Positions 58,821 through 64,000 of a stretch of 64,000 nucleotides of DNA are shown here, in pieces (the stretch's first letter is position 1; every line of letters begins with the position of its first letter). Below the pieces are notes generated by a model. That model had not been told where the DNA came from and searched no databases. It saw nothing but the letters and a program-made list of their open reading frames with translations. The stretch comes from Zavarzinia marina (GTDB lineage: Bacteria > Pseudomonadota > Alphaproteobacteria > Zavarziniales > Zavarziniaceae), in NCBI RefSeq assembly GCF_021568905.1, contig NZ_JAKGSB010000007.1, positions 101,039 through 165,038 on the forward strand. Direction: 5' to 3'. Position numbers and translations under genes: made by a program.

Positions 58821-60233
58821 ATGCGGACCTTCCTCCATCGCCTTCTCGGCATCGCGCGCGCTCGCGGCTTCGACGCTGCGGGTTGCGGGCGGCGTTGGGA
58901 GGGGGCGCGGACGGTCGATGGGCTGAACGCGGCGATCCTGGCGGGGGCGACCACGGCGGCGCGGCGGGCCGGGTGGTACGCGCGGAACAATCCGTGGGTC
59001 GCGGCGGCGGTGGACAGCCTGGTCGGCAATGTCGTCGGCGCCGGGATAAAGCCGCAATCCACCCATCCGGACCGGGCGGTGCGCGAGCGGCTGCAAGCGC
59101 TCTGGCTGCGCTGGACGGATCACGCCGCCCCCGATGGGCTGGCGGATTTCTACGGTCTGCAGGCCATGGCCGTGCGCGCGATGGTCGAGAGCGGCGAGAG
59201 CTTCGCCCGGCTGCGCGTGGCCAGCGACGCCGCCAGCATTCCCCTCCATCTCGAGCTTCTGGATCGCGAGCAGGTTCCCATGGATCTGCACCGCGAGATC
59301 GGCGGCGGGGCGCGGATCCGCGCGGGCATCGAGTTCGATGCCGCCGGTCGCCGGGTCGCCTACCGGGTCTTGTCCTCCCGCCCGGGCGATCCGCTGGGGT
59401 CTCTCCGCATGGACCCGCTCCGCGTCCCCGCCGCCGATTGCCTGCACCTGTTCAAGCCGCTCGCCGCGGGCCAGCTGCGCGGCATCACTTGGCTGGCGCC
59501 GGTGCTCCTGCGGCTGCATGAGCTCGACCAGTTCGAGGACGCCGCGCTGGTGAAGGCCAAGGTCGCGGCGCTCTTCACCGGCTTCATCACCGATCCCGAC
59601 GGCACGGCGGGCGGGCTCTCGGGCACCAACACCGGCGGCGCGCTGACCGTGGGCATGGAGCCCGGCAGCCTGATCCCGCTGCCGCCCGGCACCGACATCC
59701 GCTTCTCGAACCCGACCGAGCACGACGCCTACGCGCCCTTCGTCAAGAACCACCTGCGCGCCGTCGCGGCGGGGCTGGGCCTGCCCTACGAGCTGGTCTC
59801 CGGAGACCTGGAGGGCGTCACCTATTCCTCGATCCGGGCCGGGCTCATCGAGTTCCGTCGCCGCGTCGAGCAGTTGCAGCACAACGTGGTGGTGCATCTG
59901 TTCTGCCGCCCCGTCTGGGAGCGGTTCGTGCGGCTGGCTGTGCTGACCGGCGACCTGCCCGCGCGTGACTTCGACCGGAACCCGGACGCCTACCTGGGCT
60001 GCGAATGGCTGCCGCCGAAGTTCGACTACGTCGATCCGATGAAGGATGTGCAGGCCGAGATCATGGCGATCGGCGCCGGGCTCAAGAGCCGGTCCCAGGC
60101 AATCTCCGAGCGCGGCTACGACGCCGAACAGGTCGATGCCGAGATCGCCGCCGACCGCGAGCGCGCGGAGGGGCTGGGGCTCGCCTTCGGCCAGACGGGG
60201 TCGCCGCAGGAGAAGGAGGCCGCCGATGGCTGA
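58821..60233 (+). CDS. phage portal protein (lambda family)
   Basis: 470 residues. GWYARNNPWVAAAVDSLVGNVVGAGI, FKPLAAGQLRGITWLAP, GLPYELVSGDLEGVTYSSIRAGLIEF and the C-terminal YLGCEWLPPKFDYVDPMKD are lambda portal (gpB-type) motifs. Forms the dodecameric vertex ring through which DNA enters. It overlaps the next gene by 8 bp. Confidence 0.95.
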   Translation: MRTFLHRLLGIARARGFDAAGCGRRWEGARTVDGLNAAILAGATTAARRAGWYARNNPWVAAAVDSLVGNVVGAGIKPQSTHPDRAVRERLQALWLRWTDHAAPDGLADFYGLQAMAVRAMVESGESFARLRVASDAASIPLHLELLDREQVPMDLHREIGGGARIRAGIEFDAAGRRVAYRVLSSRPGDPLGSLRMDPLRVPAADCLHLFKPLAAGQLRGITWLAPVLLRLHELDQFEDAALVKAKVAALFTGFITDPDGTAGGLSGTNTGGALTVGMEPGSLIPLPPGTDIRFSNPTEHDAYAPFVKNHLRAVAAGLGLPYELVSGDLEGVTYSSIRAGLIEFRRRVEQLQHNVVVHLFCRPVWERFVRLAVLTGDLPARDFDRNPDAYLGCEWLPPKFDYVDPMKDVQAEIMAIGAGLKSRSQAISERGYDAEQVDAEIAADRERAEGLGLAFGQTGSPQEKEAADG

Positions 60234-62082
60234 GACCGAGACAACCCCGGCATCGAGCCGCTCAAACGTCGGAACCGACAACGTTTGCCTGCTCACGCGT
60301 CGCGCGACGCTGGCGCCCGCCACCGCCGATCCGGAGGCCCGCACCGTCGAGGTGGTCTGGTCCACCGGTGCGCCCGTGCGCCGCCGCGACATGGCGGGGC
60401 CATACATCGAGCGGCTGAGCCTCGCGCCCGAGGCCGTGGACCTGTCTCGCCTCGAGGGCGCCAGCGTCCTCGATGCGCATCGCCAGACCGCGGTGCGCGA
60501 CGTGCTGGGCTCCGTCCGCAGCGCCGCCGTCGACGGCAAGCGCGGCACCGCCGTCATCCAGTTCTCGGCGCGGCCCGAGGTCGAGCCGGTCTGGCAGGAC
60601 GTGCTGGCGGGCATCCTGCGCCACGTCTCGGTCGGCTACTCCGTCGAGGATTGGGCCGAGACCGCCGAGAACGGCGCGCGCGTGCTGACCGCCGTGCGCT
60701 GGACGCCCCACGAGATTTCCCTGGTGCCGACGCCCGCCGATCCCGGCGCCCACATTCGCATGGAGACAGAGATGACCGACACGACCACCCGAGGGGCCGC
60801 CGACACGGCGCCGACCACCCAGACCCGCGCCGAGGCGAATGCCGAGATCCGCTCCATCGCTCGGATCGCCGGGCTGGACCAGTCCTGGATCGACAGCCAG
60901 ATCGACGGAGGCGCCGATCCCGACACCGCCCGCCGCGCGGCCTTCGAGGCGCTGGCCAAGCGCTCCGCACCTGCGATCCGCACCGAGCAGGTCCGCGTCG
61001 AGATGGGCGAGAGCCAGGACGATCCGACCCTGCGCGCCCGGCAGATGGGCGAGGCGCTCTACGCCCGGATCAACCCGCGCCACGAGTTGAGCGAACCGGC
61101 CCGGCGCTACGCCTATTCGACACCCGTCGACATGGCGAAGGAACTGCTGACGATGCGCGGCGAGTCCACCATGGCGCTGTCGCCCGCGAGCCTCGTCACC
61201 CGCGCGCTGCACACCACATCGGACTTCCCGATCATCCTCGGGGACACGGTGGGCCGCGTGCTGCGCGACGCCTATCAGGCCGCACCCTCGGGCATCCGCC
61301 GCCTCGGCCGCCAGACCACGGCGCGGGACTTCCGCGCGGTGAACAAGATCATGCTGGGCGAGGCGCCGCTGCTGGAGAAACTGAACGAGCACGGCGAGAT
61401 CAAGGCCGGGACCATGGCCGAGGCGCGCGAGGCCTACAAGGTCGAGACCTGGGCGCGGAAGATCGGGATCACCCGGCAGGTGCTGGTCAACGACGATCTC
61501 GGCGCCTTCGCGGACCTCGCCCGTCGCATGGGCCAGGCTGCGGCCGAGACCGAGGCGCGGATCCTCGTGACCCTCCTCGAGGCGGGCAGCGGCAACGGGC
61601 CGACCCTATCCGACGGCAAGACGCTGTTCCACGCCGATCACGGCAACAAGGCGGGCACCGGCGCGGCGATCTCCGACGCGACCCTCTCGGCCGCCCGGCT
61701 GGCGCTCCGCACGCAGAAGGGCATCGAGGATCGCACGATCCGCGTGACGCCCCGCAACCTGCTGGTCCCACCCGCGCTGGAGACCACGGCCGAGAAGTGG
61801 CTGGCCTCCATCGCGCCCGCGACCGCGGCCGACGTGAACCCGTTCTCCGGGTCGCTCTCGCTGGTGGTCGAGCCGCGCCTGTCTAGCGCCACCCGCTGGT
61901 ACGTCACCGCCGATCCCGGCGAGATCGACGGGCTGGAGTTCGCCTATCTCTCGGGCGCGGAGGGCCCGCAGGTCGAGAGCCGCTCGGGCTGGGACGTGGA
62001 CGGCGTGGAGATCCGGGTGATCCTGGATTTCGGGGCCGGGTTCATCGACCACCGCGGCTGGTTCATGAACGCGGGCGCGTGA
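60226..62082 (+). CDS. prohead protease-major capsid fusion protein
   Basis: 618 residues from the ATG at 60226. The first ~170 residues are a U35-type prohead protease (VLDAHRQTAVRDVLGSVRSA, HVSVGYSVEDW, WTPHEISLVPTPADP). A linker rich in Thr/Ala follows, then a Mu gpT-like major capsid domain (ITRQVLVNDDLGAFADLARR, LFHADHGNKAG, GTSRNLLVPP-like RVTPRNLLVPPALET). Such natural fusions are known in some phages. A start at 60772 (MTDTTTRGAAD) could give a separate capsid precursor. Confidence 0.93.
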   Translation: MAETETTPASSRSNVGTDNVCLLTRRATLAPATADPEARTVEVVWSTGAPVRRRDMAGPYIERLSLAPEAVDLSRLEGASVLDAHRQTAVRDVLGSVRSAAVDGKRGTAVIQFSARPEVEPVWQDVLAGILRHVSVGYSVEDWAETAENGARVLTAVRWTPHEISLVPTPADPGAHIRMETEMTDTTTRGAADTAPTTQTRAEANAEIRSIARIAGLDQSWIDSQIDGGADPDTARRAAFEALAKRSAPAIRTEQVRVEMGESQDDPTLRARQMGEALYARINPRHELSEPARRYAYSTPVDMAKELLTMRGESTMALSPASLVTRALHTTSDFPIILGDTVGRVLRDAYQAAPSGIRRLGRQTTARDFRAVNKIMLGEAPLLEKLNEHGEIKAGTMAEAREAYKVETWARKIGITRQVLVNDDLGAFADLARRMGQAAAETEARILVTLLEAGSGNGPTLSDGKTLFHADHGNKAGTGAAISDATLSAARLALRTQKGIEDRTIRVTPRNLLVPPALETTAEKWLASIAPATAADVNPFSGSLSLVVEPRLSSATRWYVTADPGEIDGLEFAYLSGAEGPQVESRSGWDVDGVEIRVILDFGAGFIDHRGWFMNAGA

Positions 62083-62291
62083 TGGCCGACCTCGCCCAGC
62101 TCACCGCCTGGCGGGACGCCCTGATGGCCGCGCGCTACCGGGGCGTCCGCACCGTCGAATACGACGGCAAGCGCGTCACCTACGCGAGCGACGGCGAGAT
62201 GGCCGCCGCGCTCGCGGACCTCAACCGACAGATCGCGGGGGCGACCGACCGCATCTCGGTCGTCCGCATCCAATCCTCGAAAGGGCTCTGA
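62082..62291 (+). CDS. gpW-like head-tail connector
   Basis: 69 residues; the ATG overlaps the capsid stop (TGATG). LTAWRDALMAARYRGVRTVE, YDGKRVTYA and LADLNRQIAGAT follow the gpW pattern (about 68 residues in lambda). It closes the portal after packaging and prepares for tail binding. In lambda the gene lies between terminase and portal; here it follows the capsid gene. Confidence 0.8.
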   Translation: MADLAQLTAWRDALMAARYRGVRTVEYDGKRVTYASDGEMAAALADLNRQIAGATDRISVVRIQSSKGL

Positions 62292-62292
62292 G

Positions 62293-62637
62293 ATGAAGAA
62301 TTACCTCCAGAACGGCCACATCGTCCGCGTCACCACGCCCGCGGGCGGCATCGCCTCGGGCGACGCGCTGATCGTCGGCAGCATCTTCGGCATCGCCGCC
62401 TATTCCTCGGCCGAGGGCGATCCCGTCGAGCTCTCCACCACCGGCGTGTTCCAGCTGCCGAAGGCCAGCGCTGCGGTCCTCACCGTCGGCGCGCGCGTGG
62501 CCTGGGACAACACGACGAAGGAAGTGACCACCCCGGCCGCCGGGCGCTTCCCCATCGGCGTGGCGGTCGAGGCGGCGGGGAACGGCGTCACCAGCGTCGC
62601 TGTGCGGCTGGATGGGATCGCGACGGCGGCGGCGTGA
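62293..62637 (+). CDS. DUF2190 capsid-associated protein
   Basis: 114 residues, all beta: MKNYLQNGHIVRVTTPAGGI, GDALIVGSIFGIAAYSSAEG, VELSTTGVFQLPKA, VAWDNTTKEVT. DUF2190 proteins are encoded next to capsid genes and are thought to be capsid cement/decoration proteins. Last structural gene of the island; no tail gene follows. Confidence 0.87.
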   Translation: MKNYLQNGHIVRVTTPAGGIASGDALIVGSIFGIAAYSSAEGDPVELSTTGVFQLPKASAAVLTVGARVAWDNTTKEVTTPAAGRFPIGVAVEAAGNGVTSVAVRLDGIATAAA

Positions 62638-62816
62638 TGGCGCGGGCAAATCGCGTTGGCGGTTGCAACGCGATTTTCTCGGGATGTTGGTTTCTCCGAC
62701 ATCCCCTGCGAGAACCTCTTCAGGGCGTCTGTTTCTTGAGGTGACGGGGGCGGGCCGATAGAAAATCGCAGGGGCTTCGGCGCTCCGAATAGGGTGCCAC
62801 GAACAAGGAGTGCCGA

Positions 62817-63446
62817 TTGAACCTCGACATCCCGGAACTGCTCACCGACCTTGCCGCGCGCAGGCCGGTCTTTCATTCGGAGGCTGACCTTCAGCATGAG
62901 CTGGCGTGGCACCTGCGCGAAGTGCACCCCGATCTTCAGGTACGCCTCGAATACCCGCTCGCCCGTCCGAGCAATGCGGCCATCGACATCCTGGTCAGGA
63001 ATGGCGGTCAGGAGATGGCGCTGGAACTGAAGTACCTGTGCCAACGCGTCGAGTACCAGGTCGATGGCGAGCCGTTCGCGCTCAAGCCGCAAGGCGCACA
63101 GGACACTCGACGTTACGACGTGCTGAAAGATATCATGCGCATGGAACAGTTCCGGGCCAGCCGACCCGGCGCTTCTGCCGCAGTCCTCGTGCTCAGTAAT
63201 GATCCCTCATATTGGAGAGGGCGGAAGAGCGCTGGCGCAAGCGACGTTGCGTTCGAGCTGCGTGAGGGTCGGACGGTGACGGGGATACTGGACTGGGCGG
63301 ATCACGCCGGGCCAGGGACGAAGCGCGGACGGGAAGCGTCCATCGTCCTCAAGGGTGCCTATGCCATGAACTGGCGCGATTATTCCCGCATCGACGGGCG
63401 CTTCGGACAGTTCCGTTTCCTCTACATTCCGGTCGCGTCTGGCTGA
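62817..63446 (+). CDS. PD-(D/E)XK nuclease-like cargo protein
   Basis: 209 residues starting at TTG 62817 after AAGGAG. Catalytic-core pattern: Glu in SEADLQHELAWHLRE, Asp in NAAIDILVRNGG and Glu-x-Lys in EMALELKYLC, the PD-(D/E)XK arrangement. It has no phage structural motif. It has its own 180-bp upstream region and sits at the right end, where satellites carry accessory genes. Likely an anti-phage or restriction-like effector, but the function is not known. Confidence 0.72.
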   Translation: MNLDIPELLTDLAARRPVFHSEADLQHELAWHLREVHPDLQVRLEYPLARPSNAAIDILVRNGGQEMALELKYLCQRVEYQVDGEPFALKPQGAQDTRRYDVLKDIMRMEQFRASRPGASAAVLVLSNDPSYWRGRKSAGASDVAFELREGRTVTGILDWADHAGPGTKRGREASIVLKGAYAMNWRDYSRIDGRFGQFRFLYIPVASG

Positions 63447-63655
63447 GCATGTTCGCCCTCGGCGTAGATCGCGTCGGTGATCCGCTTGAGCAGCGCGGCG
63501 TGGTCTGCGAGGCCCGTGACATGGCCCCAGTTCACGTCTTCTGGGCTGGCGAAGAAATGGTCCTCGCTGGCGGCGCGGATGCGGTCGAGCGCCGCGTCGA
63601 TCTCGGCCTTGCGCGCGATGAAGGCGGCGAGCGCGGCGTCGTTGGTCTTCGGCAT
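63422..63655 (-). CDS. small protein at the right end of the island
   Basis: 77 residues from the ATG at 63655 with a GGGAG site. Helical and charged: AALAAFIARKAEIDAALDRI, HFFASPEDVNWGHVTGLADH. No family recognised. It is convergent with the nuclease-like gene (25-bp overlap). It could be a regulator or an antidote to that protein; this is speculation. Confidence 0.6.
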   Translation of the reverse strand: MPKTNDAALAAFIARKAEIDAALDRIRAASEDHFFASPEDVNWGHVTGLADHAALLKRITDAIYAEGEHAQPDATGM

Positions 63656-63745
63656 GGGGTGGTCTCCCGTGGTGGTGTCGGGGACCATCAGGCTCGCGGG
63701 CGCGTCTCGATCAAGCGGAGAGTGGGGCGCGAGTCGGCGCCATTC

Positions 63746-63791
63746 GTTGACACGGGGCGTCGGGGTTCTGTTGACACAGTGTTGACACGGG
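63746..63791 (+). repeat. integrase arm-site candidates, right end
   Basis: Three copies of TTGACAC: at 63747, 63771 and 63781. The last two form the 23-mer TGTTGACACAGTGTTGACAC+GGG identical to 47384-47406. About 90 bp inside attR. Confidence 0.6.
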
Positions 63792-63800
63792 CGCGGAACA

Positions 63801-63824
63801 CAAAACGCCTCCCGTGCGGGAGGC
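63801..63824 (-). terminator. element-supplied terminator behind tRNA-fMet
   Basis: On the minus strand GCCTCCCG-CA-CGGGAGGC followed by GTTTTGTG: an 8-bp GC-rich stem with a T-tract, 30 bp downstream of the tRNA 3' end. It replaces the host terminator now at 47156-47190. Confidence 0.75.
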
Positions 63825-63853
63825 TCTCAAGCGACTGTATTCTTTGAGGAATT

Positions 63854-63930
<77 letters not shown>

Positions 63931-63970
63931 GTGTGGGTGAGGACGTTGTGAGGTTTTTGTCTGTTTTGCA

Positions 63971-64000
63971 GGCCTGGCGACGACCTACTCTTCCGACGCT
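63971..64000 (-). rRNA. 5S rRNA, 3' end only
   Basis: The minus strand reads GGAAGAGTAGGTCGTCGCCA ending in GGCC, the conserved 3' end of bacterial 5S rRNA. The remainder lies beyond the window. Followed by tRNA-fMet, the usual alphaproteobacterial rrn tail. Confidence 0.85.

Noticed and set aside
53249..62637. Gene transfer agent head cluster
   Set aside because: A rhodobacterial-type GTA would include tail and baseplate genes, lie outside att repeats and lack integrase and a P4-type primase.

Overview
The window is GC-rich chromosomal DNA of an alphaproteobacterium, probably of the Rhodospirillales type (genus not determinable by eye). This rests on the complete oxygen-dependent (CobG/CobN/CobF) cobalamin pathway, DUF1302/DUF1329 outer-membrane proteins, and an initiator tRNA directly behind a 5S rRNA gene with the A29:U41 pair common in this class. 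Gene functions are read from translated motifs; no database search was run.

1-10.4 kb: a catabolic locus. A LigB-type extradiol dioxygenase (cut by the window edge), an MFS exporter, a Liv-type ABC importer (livF-G-M-H plus Tat-exported binding protein), a RidA-type deaminase, an arylformamidase-like hydrolase, an FAD aromatic monooxygenase and a second MFS carrier. The 13-mer TTTTGAATACAAT (or its complement) lies in the three intergenic regions upstream of these units, which suggests one regulon for an amino- or hydroxy-aromatic acid. 10.4-11 kb is a gene graveyard with DUF1302 and kdpE fragments.

11-35.7 kb: a B12 and cobalt supercluster with four cobalamin riboswitches. Riboswitch 1 (minus) precedes a membrane protein, a signal-less BtuF-like protein and a possible 60-residue ORF. 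Riboswitch 2 (plus) precedes DUF1636-cobW-cobN-cobG-cobH-cobI-cobJ-(cobK inverted)-cobL-cobE-cobM-cobB-cobA-cobF. Riboswitches 3 and 4 lie back to back and drive btuB/DUF/btuF (minus) and a cobalt ECF importer (DUF4198-cbiM-cbiN/nikL-like-cbiQ-cbiO, plus). Relics here are a metE fragment, fitting reliance on B12-dependent methionine synthesis, and a broken CsoR/RcnR-type metal regulator after cbiO.

35.9-47.1 kb: an AraC regulator, a DUF2306 membrane protein, a diiron-type hydrolase, an acyl-CoA dehydrogenase, an Old Yellow Enzyme, the DUF1302/DUF1329 pair and a LysR regulator. This looks like uptake and oxidation of a hydrophobic substrate. A 92-93 bp repeat precedes both the OYE gene and the DUF1329-DUF1302 operon.

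47.2-63.9 kb: a 16.7-kb element integrated in the initiator tRNA gene, bounded by a 21-bp direct repeat. It carries integrase, AlpA-like regulators, a P4-type Toprim/SF3 primase-helicase with an iteron-rich origin candidate, small and large terminase, portal, a protease-capsid fusion, gpW-like connector and DUF2190 protein, but no tail or lysis genes. That is the layout of a capsid-forming phage satellite (cf-PICI). An EcoRII-like restriction-modification-Vsr cassette lies between terminase and portal, and a PD-(D/E)XK-like protein lies at the right end. The element replaced the 3' half of tRNA-fMet and supplies a new terminator; the old tRNA end and rrn terminator are stranded at its left edge. 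The window ends in the 5S rRNA gene.
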